Origin: Pseudomonadota bacterium
GTDB lineage: Bacteria > Pseudomonadota > Alphaproteobacteria > Sphingomonadales > Sphingomonadaceae
Assembly (NCBI GenBank): GCA_023386135.1
Contig: JAEWKG010000118.1
Coordinates: 1 to 8,088 of the forward strand
Length of the DNA stretch: 8,088 nucleotides
Direction of reading: 5' to 3'
Shown: positions 1-6,741 of the stretch, in pieces
How the letters are laid out: each line of letters opens with the position of its first letter
Numbering within the stretch: position 1 is the stretch's first letter
Made by a program: the position numbers and the translations under genes
The notes under the pieces: generated by a model
Database searches by the model: none
The model's input: the letters and a program-made list of their open reading frames with translations, nothing else
Told to the model about the DNA's origin: nothing

Positions 1-396
1 TTCGGGCGGCTTGCCCCAACGGGCCTGCGCCGCGATGTCGATGCCGTAGAGCAAGGCCATCACCGGCGTGCCATCAACATAATAGAAGTCGCGGGCAAAG
101 CCTTCCCGGGTCATTGGGCCAGCTCCGGGGTCGCCGACACGCCCCGCCTTGCCGACGCAGTCGGCACTAAGGGGGGGCAACGGCTCGAAGACCTTGATCG
201 CGCCGCCCATGCCGCTCTGCTGGGGACATGGAACCGCGACGATCACATCGTGGCCCTTCGCCTTGAGAGCGTCGTACAATGCTTTGACGTTCGCGGTCAG
301 GCCGTCGTCGTTGCTGATCACGATATTGCGCGCGAAAGCGGGGCAGGACCCGCACGCGAGCGCCAGCAGGAACGGCACAACCCAGCGGCACGACAT
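1..396 (-). CDS. surE: SurE-family 5'/3'-nucleotidase (exported), 5' part only
   Basis: The first 132 codons of a gene running off the left edge. The start at 396 is fixed by a good Shine-Dalgarno (AAGGAG, 403-408) six bases upstream. Residues 1-22 form a Sec signal peptide (basic Arg4, hydrophobic core, cleavage after AFA). The mature part opens with NIVISNDDG (residues 24-32), the SurE metal-binding motif with its Asp-Asp pair, then KALKAKGHDVIVAVPCPQQSGMGGAI, which covers the catalytic-serine region (S39 of E. coli SurE; here in QQSG). VDGTP near residue 113 matches the family's GTP-(A/T)-DC segment. The second catalytic region (SGINxGxN) lies outside the window. SurE enzymes remove phosphate from nucleoside monophosphates with a divalent metal. 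The E. coli enzyme (253 aa) is cytoplasmic, whereas this one should be exported. It lies downstream of, and codirectional with, the TonB-dependent receptor. Family certain; substrate unknown. Confidence 0.9.
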   Translation of the reverse strand, partial: MSCRWVVPFLLALACGSCPAFARNIVISNDDGLTANVKALYDALKAKGHDVIVAVPCPQQSGMGGAIKVFEPLPPLSADCVGKAGRVGDPGAGPMTREGFARDFYYVDGTPVMALLYGIDIAAQARWGKPPE

Positions 397-418
397 GGCA
401 CTCTCCTTGATCACGCGA

Positions 419-443
419 TGCCGGCTACCTCGATGGGCCGGCA
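419..443 (-). other. Inverted repeat in the surE leader
   Basis: A perfect 7-bp inverted repeat, TGCCGGC (419-425) and GCCGGCA (437-443), with an 11-base spacer. On the minus strand it would fold in the leader about 10 bases before the surE ribosome-binding site. No U-run follows, so it does not look like a terminator. It could be an RNA stem affecting surE translation, or chance in GC-rich DNA. Confidence 0.3.
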
Positions 444-463
444 ACGTCTTTTCTGGAGGTAAT

Positions 464-493
464 GCTGCGCCGACCCGGCTCGACCGGCGCAGC
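464..493 (-). terminator. Hairpin after the receptor gene
   Basis: A perfect 9-bp, very GC-rich inverted repeat (GCTGCGCCG at 464-472, CGGCGCAGC at 485-493) with a 12-base loop, starting eight bases after the stop codon of the TonB-dependent receptor. The position suits a 3'-end hairpin. The bases after it on the minus strand (ATTACCTCC) are not a U-run, so intrinsic termination is likely incomplete; it may act as a 3' stabiliser that allows read-through into surE. Confidence 0.5.
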
Positions 494-501
494 CTTCTCG
501 G

Positions 502-3057
502 TCAGAACTCTATCTTCATTTCGAGGCCGTAGGTCCGCGGCTCGTTGTAATAGTTAGTGAGCGCGTTGGTCAGGCCGGGGCCGGCGAGATATTCGTCGAA
601 GTACACATACTGCTTGTCGGTGATGTTCTTGGCCCATGCAGCCACCGAGAGCCTGCTGCCGGCAACCGAGATATCGCGCAGCGTCACTCGCGCGTTGGCG
701 ATCAGATAGCCGGGATTGATCTTCGGATCGGTCGAATAAGTATAGGCCGCACTCGAGCCCGACGCATCGGCATGCAGCACGAGCTCGCCGGGACCGAGCC
801 GGCCGACATTCCAATCGGCATCCGCACTGAACGTATGCTTGGGCGTGGTGTTCTTCAGCTGGATGATCTGGGACGTGAAGGGACTTGGCTGCGCGGGAAG
901 ATTCACGTGGGTATAGGAGTAGGCGAGGCCGAGGGTGAGCCCGTCGATGGGCACCGCGGTGATCTCCGCCTCGCCGCCCCACGCCTTGACCGGCCTGATC
1001 GCGTTGACCGTTTCGGATGCCGACGGGTTGACCGGGGAGAACACGTCGATCTGAAGTCCGCGGCGCGTGCTCGAGAACAGCGCCAGGTTGGCGCGCAGAC
1101 GGCGACCGAAAAACTCGCTTTTAGCCCCCGCCTCGAAGCTTTCGACTTCCTCCTCACCGAAGGGCGTCAGCGTGAGCGTGCGCGTGTTCGCTCCGCCCGC
1201 CCTGTACGCGGTGCCCCACCGGACATAGGTGTTGATCGAAGGGGTGAGATCGAACGCAATGGTGGCGGTGGGGTCGAAGCGCGTCTGGTCGAACCGGAAC
1301 TTGAGGCTCGAGGGTGCGCCGCGCAGCGCGGTCAACCCGCCCGACTTCTGATCGTCGGTCAGCCGTCCCCCGGCGGTGAGATGCAGCCGCTCATCCAGCA
1401 GCGCTGGCGTGTACGTCGCCTGTGCGAACAGGGCCCGCGAGATGGCGCGCACCTCGCTGGCCCGGTCGGGGCGGGCCGAGTAGATCGGGCTCGGCAGGAC
1501 CGTGTAGCTGAGCCCGTCGGCCGAAAAGCGACAGCAGCGCGCGGTTTCCGCGAGATCGCGCGCGACCTCCCGATAGTAGTAAGCGCCGGCGACGAACTTG
1601 ACCTGATCTAGGTCGCCGATGACTTGGAGCTCCTGGCTGTACTGGTGTTGCTTGACGAAAGCGTTGCTCAGGCGCCCGAATGTCCCGCCGGGCGCATAGG
1701 CATAGAAGGACCCGGAATAGTTATCGAACTGGCTCTGCTCGAGCGAGCGATAGGCGCTGATGGATTTGAGCTGCAGCCCGTCGGTGGGCTCCCAAGTCAT
1801 TTGCACGCTGTGCCCGGTGACCTTGCCGACACCCGGCTCGACCGGGAAGCCATACCCGCGCGCATGGTCCACGCGCCGGGGTTCGAGGTAAATGAACGGA
1901 GCGAGCGGCGGCGCGCCCGGGAGCAGGCTGTCGATGTGGGCGTAGGCCGAGGAGCCCTTGTCCTCCGAGCGTTCGTAGGCGTAGCTCAGGTTAAAGTTGG
2001 TCGCGGGTTCCCACAGCGCGGTGGCGTGAACACCCCAGCGTTCGTAGGCGTTGTAATCCCATGCGCCCGGTAGCGGATTGTGCACCCAGCCGTCGCGTCG
2101 GGTGAACACACCGTCGATCTTGGTGGCGATCGTGCCGATCCGCGGCAGGTTGAGGTGCAGGCCCACGTTCTGGCCGTTCAAATTGCGCACCCCCGCGGTA
2201 ATTGTGCCGCTCAGTTCGCCGGTCGGCTTCTTGGACACGATGCTGATGGCCCCCGCGACGGCATTGCGGCCGAACAGCGTTCCTTGCGGGCCTTTCAGGA
2301 TCTCCACGCGCTCGACGTCGAGGAATTCGGTGCCGAGACCCTGGACGCGGCCGAGGTAAACGCCGTCCACGTACACGCCAACGGTCGGATCGCGGGTGAC
2401 CTGCGTCGGATCGCCTGGCGAGATGCCCCGGATGGCAATGATGTACGCCGACGTGCGGCCGGCAAACGGGCGTACCCGCAGGCCCGGCACCGTGTCGTTG
2501 ACCAGGCCCAGGAGGCCGGTGACTCCGCGTTCCTCTAGGCTGGCCGCATTGAGGACCGAGATGCTGATCGGCGTCTGCTGAAGCGATTCCTCGCGCTTCT
2601 GCGCGGTGACGACGATTTCCTCCAGTGCGCCGCCATCGCCCGGCGGGGACGATCCGACTGTTTCGTCTTCGGATGCATTCCGATCCGTCGCCGCGCCCTG
2701 CGGAGCAGGGGCCGGGGCCGCGGGAGCCGCGAGCGCAACCGCCGGGGCCGCCTTGATGAGATAGATGCCTGAGGATCCGCGTTGGTAGAGGAAGCCCGAG
2801 GCGCCTAGGAGGTGACCCAGGGCTTCGTCGGCCGACATTGTGCCCTTGATCGCGGCCGATCGCTTGCCGCGCACCAGCTTGGCGTCGAACGCGACCTGGT
2901 TGCCCGACGCGCGCGCGAACCCTCGCAGGGCCGCGCCCAGATCTTGGGCCGGTATGTCGTAGAAATGCTGCGCGGCCTGCGCGGCGACTGCCTGGCTGGC
3001 CACGCAGGCGACGGCCGCCGTCGCGGTCATGACACCGCGCCCTAACTTGATGTGCAT
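502..3057 (-). CDS. TonB-dependent outer-membrane receptor with STN signalling domain (FecA-type)
   Basis: 851 aa from the start chosen at 3057: GGGAGGGG (3065-3072) lies seven bases upstream and the signal peptide begins right there (MHIKLGRGV, cleavage near AVAAQA, residue 24-28). An in-frame ATG 11 codons upstream lacks a comparable site. Domains in order: STN/secretin-TonB short domain at about 32-101 (HFYDIPAQDLGAALRGFA), a Pro/Ala-rich linker at 103-145, TonB box and start of plug at 147-157 (EIVVTAQKREE), plug to about 275 (VERVEILKGPQGTLFGRNAVAGAI), then the 22-strand-type barrel ending in the aromatic C-terminus typical of outer-membrane proteins (KIEF). It should import a ligand across the outer membrane using TonB-ExbB-ExbD energy. 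The STN domain marks it as a transducer that signals to the FecR protein encoded just upstream. The ligand is unknown: iron-siderophore is the family default, but sphingomonad receptors of this type also take up sugars and aromatic compounds. Confidence 0.95.
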   Translation of the reverse strand: MHIKLGRGVMTATAAVACVASQAVAAQAAQHFYDIPAQDLGAALRGFARASGNQVAFDAKLVRGKRSAAIKGTMSADEALGHLLGASGFLYQRGSSGIYLIKAAPAVALAAPAAPAPAPQGAATDRNASEDETVGSSPPGDGGALEEIVVTAQKREESLQQTPISISVLNAASLEERGVTGLLGLVNDTVPGLRVRPFAGRTSAYIIAIRGISPGDPTQVTRDPTVGVYVDGVYLGRVQGLGTEFLDVERVEILKGPQGTLFGRNAVAGAISIVSKKPTGELSGTITAGVRNLNGQNVGLHLNLPRIGTIATKIDGVFTRRDGWVHNPLPGAWDYNAYERWGVHATALWEPATNFNLSYAYERSEDKGSSAYAHIDSLLPGAPPLAPFIYLEPRRVDHARGYGFPVEPGVGKVTGHSVQMTWEPTDGLQLKSISAYRSLEQSQFDNYSGSFYAYAPGGTFGRLSNAFVKQHQYSQELQVIGDLDQVKFVAGAYYYREVARDLAETARCCRFSADGLSYTVLPSPIYSARPDRASEVRAISRALFAQATYTPALLDERLHLTAGGRLTDDQKSGGLTALRGAPSSLKFRFDQTRFDPTATIAFDLTPSINTYVRWGTAYRAGGANTRTLTLTPFGEEEVESFEAGAKSEFFGRRLRANLALFSSTRRGLQIDVFSPVNPSASETVNAIRPVKAWGGEAEITAVPIDGLTLGLAYSYTHVNLPAQPSPFTSQIIQLKNTTPKHTFSADADWNVGRLGPGELVLHADASGSSAAYTYSTDPKINPGYLIANARVTLRDISVAGSRLSVAAWAKNITDKQYVYFDEYLAGPGLTNALTNYYNEPRTYGLEMKIEF

Positions 3058-3103
3058 CGTGAAACCCCTCCCGAAATCCAAATGGGTCATTGGCCCGGGG
3101 AGT

Positions 3104-3130
3104 GAGACGCACGGGACGGGCGAAGGGACA
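3104..3130 (-). promoter_or_regulatory. Possible ECF-sigma-type promoter for the receptor gene
   Basis: In the 87-bp gap between the FecR gene and the receptor gene, the minus strand reads TGTCCC (3130-3125), 15 bases, then CGTCTC (3109-3104). CGTC-like -10 elements are common for ECF sigma factors, and FecA-type receptors are normally transcribed by their cognate FecI-type sigma. The spacing and -35 do not match a consensus I can name for this sigma group, so this is a weak guess based on position. Confidence 0.2.
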
Positions 3131-3144
3131 GCTGAACTCGATAT

Positions 3145-4167
3145 TTATTTTGTAGGAGCGGTGAGCGTGATCAGGTCGCCGGTTCGCTTGCTCTGCAGGC
3201 CGTTGATTTCGTGGACCGCCTCGAGAAAGCCTGCCAGGTCATTCGCGCGGTACACGCCGCTCACGCGTGTCCGGTTCGCGACCGGATCGCCGGCGACCAG
3301 CTTGACCTCCGAGTATCGGTTGAAGCGAGCCATGACGTCACCGAGTTCTTCATCGTCGAATGCGAGCTCCCCGGCTTCCCAGTCGGACGCGGGAGCGGCC
3401 TTACCGACCCGGGCCTTGCCGCCCACAATGCCGAGGTCGGCCTCGAATTCCGATCCCGGTGCGTTCAGTGTGTGCTCGTGCCTGCGGGCCGCATCCCGGT
3501 CGCCTCGCGGCAGCCTGCCGTCGCTTCTCGCGAGGACTTCGACGCGGCCTTCGAACAGCACGACCTTCATCGTGGAGGGGAGCACCTCGACACTGAACGA
3601 TGTGCCCGTCGCCACCACCATCTGGTTGCCGGCCGACACGGTGAACGGACGCAAAGTATCCTTCGCGACATCGAACTTCGCTCTTCCCCGGATCAGGCGC
3701 AGCTCCCGCCGGGAGTCGTGGAATGCGACCTCCACCACTGTGTCGGCGTCGAGCGATATCCGTGAGCCATCCTCCAGCCGGGCTTCGCGGTGCTCGCCGA
3801 TGCCCGTGCGGTATACGTCGGGCAGCATCGCGAGATACAAGGTTCCAAGGAGGGCCAGCGCCAGCGACGCGGCCAACGCCAACCCGGCGCGCCTGCGGTT
3901 CGAGCGGCGCGCCAAGCGAGATTTCCGCGCTTCTTCGTAGGCCGCGTTCGCAGCCGATCGGAAGCCGCCGAATGCCCGCGCCCCGCGCCCTTCGCCGAGC
4001 GTGGTCCATGCCGTGAGGACAGCGTCGAAGGCGCGCACGTTGCGCTCGTCTGCGAGCCAGGCGCTCAGGTCGCGCTCTTCCTTGCCGGAGAGCGTCTGGC
4101 GCGTTCGAGCCAGCCAGGCGGCTGCCTCCACGGCACGCGGGTCGGGCTGTTCGAGATCCGGGTTCAT
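3145..4167 (-). CDS. FecR-family transmembrane anti-sigma/sigma regulator
   Basis: 340 aa. The start (MNPDLEQ, 4167) overlaps the sigma-factor stop by four bases (ATGA), so translation is probably coupled. The frame stays open to 4725, but that upstream part only reads through the sigma gene in another frame. Layout: N-terminal DUF4880-like cytoplasmic helix region at about 11-55 (AAAWLARTRQTLSGKEERDLSAWL), a basic stretch (83-93) followed by one transmembrane segment at about 94-115, the periplasmic FecR domain at about 118-212 (IGEHREARLEDGSRISLDADT; FTVSAGNQMVVATGTSFSVEV), a charged linker, and a C-terminal DUF4974-like domain at about 265-337 (ELAFDDEELGDVMARFNRYS). In the Fec paradigm the periplasmic part touches the receptor's STN domain while the cytoplasmic end binds the sigma factor. 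All domains expected of the family are present and intact. Whether it acts as a pure anti-sigma or is needed for sigma activity cannot be told. Confidence 0.93.
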   Translation of the reverse strand: MNPDLEQPDPRAVEAAAWLARTRQTLSGKEERDLSAWLADERNVRAFDAVLTAWTTLGEGRGARAFGGFRSAANAAYEEARKSRLARRSNRRRAGLALAASLALALLGTLYLAMLPDVYRTGIGEHREARLEDGSRISLDADTVVEVAFHDSRRELRLIRGRAKFDVAKDTLRPFTVSAGNQMVVATGTSFSVEVLPSTMKVVLFEGRVEVLARSDGRLPRGDRDAARRHEHTLNAPGSEFEADLGIVGGKARVGKAAPASDWEAGELAFDDEELGDVMARFNRYSEVKLVAGDPVANRTRVSGVYRANDLAGFLEAVHEINGLQSKRTGDLITLTAPTK

Positions 4168-4673
4168 GCGTCGCTCGTGTGCATCGACAGGAGGGCGAGG
4201 CCCTTTGCGACGTGCTGCTTCACCGCGCTGACCGATATGCCAAACGCATCTGCGATGTCTCGCTGGCTCTTGTCCTCGATGCGGTACAGGATGAGGATGT
4301 CGCGGGTCCGTTCGGGCAGCTTCTCGAGCGCGGCGCAGATGGCCGACAGCGACTGGCGCTCGACAGCGATCTTGTACGGATCGATGAAGTCGACCGCTGC
4401 CTGATCGTCCATCCGGCAGGCCTGCCGGAAGCGGGCTCGCACGGACTCGCGGCGATGCCGGTCCGAAAGCAGGTTTATCGCGACCTGGAACACGTAGGAA
4501 TCTGGCAGCTCCTCGCACGGTCGGCGCGCGAGGAGCCGGACGTAGACTTCTTGCGTCAGATCCTCGGCCTCCACACGGTTGCGTGTACGGCGCGAAAAGA
4601 ACGCCATCAGCGGACGGTGCCACCGGACGTGAAGGTTCTCGCCGGCAACCTGGGGCGTCACGGTCGGCGGCAT
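4164..4673 (-). CDS. ECF RNA polymerase sigma factor, FecI type
   Basis: 169 aa from the start at 4673. Region 2 spans about residues 12-77 (LHVRWHRPLMAFFSRRTRNRVEAEDLTQEVYVRLL, with the conserved DLTQEV core-binding stretch), and region 4 about 108-162 (ALEKLPERTRDILILYRIEDKSQRDIADAFGISVSAVKQHVAKG, the DNA-binding helix-turn-helix). It lacks region 3, as ECF factors do. The frame is open upstream to 4892, with another ATG at 4730 (188 aa). I chose 4673 because it places the start about 13 residues before region 2, as usual in this group; neither start has a well-spaced Shine-Dalgarno (a GGGCGGG abuts 4673). It heads the sigma-FecR-receptor cassette and most likely drives the receptor gene once released by the FecR protein. 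I saw no clear Fur box upstream, so iron control is unproven. Confidence 0.9.
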   Translation of the reverse strand: MPPTVTPQVAGENLHVRWHRPLMAFFSRRTRNRVEAEDLTQEVYVRLLARRPCEELPDSYVFQVAINLLSDRHRRESVRARFRQACRMDDQAAVDFIDPYKIAVERQSLSAICAALEKLPERTRDILILYRIEDKSQRDIADAFGISVSAVKQHVAKGLALLSMHTSDA

Positions 4674-5087
4674 CCCGCCCGCACGATGGGTGAAGCGTGA
4701 CCTCGGCGGCGCGTACTCGGGGCATTGCATTGAGAGCCTGTGACGCGGACGAGGCGGGATGTCTCTCCTCCGGGCGTCTGCGCGATGCGGCCGATCGCGA
4801 ACCTGCGCGATAAAGTCCTCTCGGGATCGCGCGACGTCCGATCGGCCCTGGGATAGCTGACCACCTTCGACCCCCCTCCCCGAAGAACGCATGGAAGCCT
4901 CACGTCTGAGGCGAGCAAGGCGCTCGAATTACCGCATCTGGACCGCGCCACGACGCAGCGGCGACACCTCAGATTGTAGGTTCAACAGCGCCGGCCGTCT
5001 GTCAAGTTTAATCGATAAAAATCGGGTGGTCTTGGTCGACCGCAAGCAGGATCGCAGAGTTATATTGAGTGGGACCTATCGACGCTG
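4674..5087. other. Intergenic region upstream of the sigma gene, no confident gene
   Basis: About 410 bp between the sigma-factor start and the small plus-strand ORF. Short ORFs here on both strands are rich in Arg and Ser, without recognisable domains or Shine-Dalgarno sites. It contains the long leader of the sigma gene, an AT-rich patch at about 5003-5021 that stands out from the GC-rich surroundings, and the possible promoter elements listed separately. It is also the transition from the phage-type module on the right to the host-type cassette on the left. Confidence 0.6.
4973..5005 (-). promoter_or_regulatory. Possible sigma-70-type promoter facing the sigma-factor gene
   Basis: The minus strand carries a perfect TTGACA (5005-5000) and, downstream, TACAAT (4978-4973), differing from TATAAT by one base. 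The 21-base spacer is longer than the usual 16-19, which weakens the call. Transcription from it would start near 4966 and leave a leader of about 290 bases before the sigma gene. It is the best housekeeping-promoter match I see in this gap. Confidence 0.3.
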
Positions 5088-5273
5088 GTGTCGGTCTCGG
5101 TCGAGAAGGATGGGCTGACAGTCACCATCCGCGGGTCGCAGGCCATGGGAGCGGCGGTTGGCGGCGTGCTGCTCGGTCCGATGCGTGCGTTAATGGGCGG
5201 ACCGTCAGGTTCGAGGTCGCACAAGACGAGAGTGAGCCAGCGGGCGGTCAGGATCGTGATTGATGCATGCTGA
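5088..5273 (+). CDS. Small plus-strand ORF, hypothetical and uncertain
   Basis: A 61-codon ORF from GTG at 5088 to TGA at 5273, the only plausible plus-strand gene in the window; the frame is open back to 5019. I recognise no family. It reads VSVSVEKDGLTVTIRGSQ followed by a Gly/Ala/Leu-rich stretch (AMGAAVGGVLLGPMRAL) and a basic tail. Codons in the first half have strongly G/C third positions, as a coding frame would here; the second half is less convincing. There is no clear Shine-Dalgarno; a TATATT at 5061-5066 could be a -10 element just upstream, and in-frame sense reads back to about IEWDLSTLV (5064) without an ordinary start codon. It ends 7 bases from the convergent terminase stop. 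It may be a small gene, a fragment of a longer one broken at the phage-host junction, or chance. Confidence 0.3.
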   Translation: MSVSVEKDGLTVTIRGSQAMGAAVGGVLLGPMRALMGGPSGSRSHKTRVSQRAVRIVIDAC

Positions 5274-5277
5274 CCGC
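5244..5277. terminator. Inverted repeat between convergent ORF ends
   Basis: A perfect 8-bp inverted repeat, GCGGTCAG (5244-5251) and CTGACCGC (5270-5277), with an 18-base loop. Its right arm begins three bases after the terminase stop on the minus strand and contains the TGA of the small plus-strand ORF. Its place between tail-to-tail ends suits a bidirectional terminator. No U-run follows in either direction and the loop is long, so strength is doubtful. Confidence 0.35.
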
Positions 5278-5280
5278 TGA

Positions 5281-6741
5281 TCACCAAGGCCGGCGCTCCA
5301 GCCGGCACGTGCGCCGCACCCGTCCTTCGGATGCGCGTTCGGTGAGGACATACCGCCAGTTGAGCATCTGGTACTTCACAAACTGGCTGAAGCTGTCGAC
5401 CTGATCGTCGTACTTCCCTTGCGGGAAAGCTTTAAGCTCTGCTTTGAAGTCCGCGAGCCAGGGGGCTTCGCTGGGAAGCAAAAAGTGGCCTGCTTCAACC
5501 TCTCCGAGACAGCCGTTGAATCGCTCCTCCTTGCTGACTGTGGGCTTGATCATGATCGGCCATTTCTCGCCCTTTGACCGCAAGTCCTGGTAGATGGCAT
5601 AACCGCTCCCCGCTTCCTCCATGATCATCTTGTCGGCGCGGTACCGCTTGTGGAGGTCAAGTACGGCGCGCCTGAGATCCGGGAAATCGAGGCGCTTGCG
5701 GAATACGTCGAGCAGGTACCACTTCTTCTCCGCAAGCTCGAACCCCCACGTAGTGCAAACTGACCAATCACTGGTCGGCGCCGCGGTCATGCCCGTGTCC
5801 CAGCTCTGGATGACCTTGATGAAGCGATGGCGGGGAGGGGCTTCATCGTAAGTGCCGAACCATTCCATGCGGATCATGTTGCCTTCAGCAGTGACCGGCT
5901 CCTGCTGGTACTGTGCGGAGAACACTTGCGGGCCCAAGTCTCGACGAAGCTGATCGAGAGTGTCGCGGTCCTCACGCGACGGATTGAGTAGGTCGCCGAC
6001 CTGACGGTGATGCGATTGCGTTCGGCCTATCGCAACAAGTTCGTCCCGCTCGGCGATCGCCGGCAGGTTTAGATGCGTGTACCCCTTCTCGAGCATGTAC
6101 GCCGGCAGGTCATCCTCATGGAGGCGCTGCTGGATCGAGATGATCTTGCCGCTCGATTTGTCGTTCAACCGGCTTAGCAGCGTATTGTCGAACCAGTCCC
6201 GCACACGCTGGCGTTCGACCGGACTCTTTGCTTCGTCGGCCTTCATGCAGTCGTCGACAATGATGATGTCGGCACCGAAGCCCGTGATTGAGCCGCCAAC
6301 CGAGACGGCTTTGCGTACGCCGCCGGCGGTGGTCTCGAGTTCAAGTGCGCGATTACCGCGATCGCTAATGCGCGTCCGAGGAAAGATGCGCTTGTACCAG
6401 TCGCTTTCCATGATGATGCGGGGCTGGTTTGAATGATGGCGAGCGAGGTCCTGACTGTAGCTTGCGACCATGACCTTGGCCTTGGGATCATGACCGAGCA
6501 GAAAAGCCACGAACGCGACTGATGCTGTTACTGACTTCAGATGGCGGGGTGGTACGGTGACAACGAGCCGCTTCTCTTCGCCACTTTGAACCAGTGCGAG
6601 TTGGTGGCAGATCGCCTTTAAGTACCACGACAGCTCGAGCGGAGGCGCTCCGGGATGCAGTGTCTCGAACGCTTTCATGACGAACAGCGGAAAATGCTGA
6701 CGACGGGCGGCGGCGAGACCCAGTTCTGGGTTGAGCTTCAT
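5281..6741 (-). CDS. Phage terminase large subunit (ATPase-nuclease DNA-packaging motor)
   Basis: 486 aa, the usual length for this family (TIGR01630-like terminases of alphaproteobacterial prophages). The start at 6741 has GGGGAGG seven bases upstream and overlaps the stop of the DUF5681 gene (ATGA). N-terminal ATPase: Walker A-type VPPRHLKS at 63-70 (Leu where many have Gly, seen as a variant in this group), Walker B DIIIVDD at 158-164, and a motif-III-like SIQQRLHEDD at 202-211. C-terminal RNase H-like nuclease: IQSWDTG with Asp315, MIMEEAGSG with Glu375/376, and YDDQVDSF with Asp445/446/449 as the likely metal ligands. The enzyme cuts concatemeric phage DNA and pumps it into proheads. All catalytic motifs look intact. 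The last 20 residues (after WRYVLTE) are Arg-rich and may be altered. No portal or capsid gene follows within the window, which is unusual for a complete prophage. Confidence 0.93.
   Translation of the reverse strand: MKLNPELGLAAARRQHFPLFVMKAFETLHPGAPPLELSWYLKAICHQLALVQSGEEKRLVVTVPPRHLKSVTASVAFVAFLLGHDPKAKVMVASYSQDLARHHSNQPRIIMESDWYKRIFPRTRISDRGNRALELETTAGGVRKAVSVGGSITGFGADIIIVDDCMKADEAKSPVERQRVRDWFDNTLLSRLNDKSSGKIISIQQRLHEDDLPAYMLEKGYTHLNLPAIAERDELVAIGRTQSHHRQVGDLLNPSREDRDTLDQLRRDLGPQVFSAQYQQEPVTAEGNMIRMEWFGTYDEAPPRHRFIKVIQSWDTGMTAAPTSDWSVCTTWGFELAEKKWYLLDVFRKRLDFPDLRRAVLDLHKRYRADKMIMEEAGSGYAIYQDLRSKGEKWPIMIKPTVSKEERFNGCLGEVEAGHFLLPSEAPWLADFKAELKAFPQGKYDDQVDSFSQFVKYQMLNWRYVLTERASEGRVRRTCRLERRPW

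Noticed and set aside
772..1611. Plus-strand ORF of 279 codons opposite the receptor
   Set aside because: Antisense reading of the barrel region with Arg/Gly-rich composition, no domain and no ribosome-binding site; a product of high GC content.
1991..3112. Long minus-strand ORF of 373 codons
   Set aside because: Arg/Pro/Gly-rich shadow frame inside the TonB-dependent receptor, whose frame has clear STN, TonB-box and plug motifs.
3029..3940. Plus-strand ORF of 303 codons opposite the FecR gene
   Set aside because: Ser/Arg/Pro-rich antisense frame spanning the FecR gene and the receptor start, with no recognisable domain.
4168..4725. 186-codon N-terminal extension of the FecR frame
   Set aside because: It overlaps the sigma-factor gene in another frame, is Arg/Pro-rich, and the FecR family begins at MNPDLEQ (4167) with an ATGA overlap.
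4674..4892. 73-codon N-terminal extension of the sigma factor
   Set aside because: Basic, Pro/Arg-rich sequence unlike sigma factors; the conserved part begins about 13 residues after the start at 4673. The ATG at 4730 remains possible.
4674..5087. Fur box upstream of the sigma gene
   Set aside because: No GATAATGATTATCATTATC-like palindrome could be found; the AT-rich patch near 5003-5021 does not match.
5174..5204. Inverted repeat CGGTCCG / CGGACCG with 17-base spacing
   Set aside because: Only 7 bp in GC-rich DNA within a possible coding frame, with no context suggesting a function.
4674..5280. Possible phage attachment site or tRNA at the module edge
   Set aside because: No tRNA cloverleaf, integrase gene or matching direct repeat is visible; the other end of the module is outside the window.
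5060..5308. Minus-strand ORF of 82 codons overlapping the terminase end
   Set aside because: Overlaps the terminase C-terminus in another frame, has no ribosome-binding site, and is largely the antisense of the more protein-like plus-strand frame.
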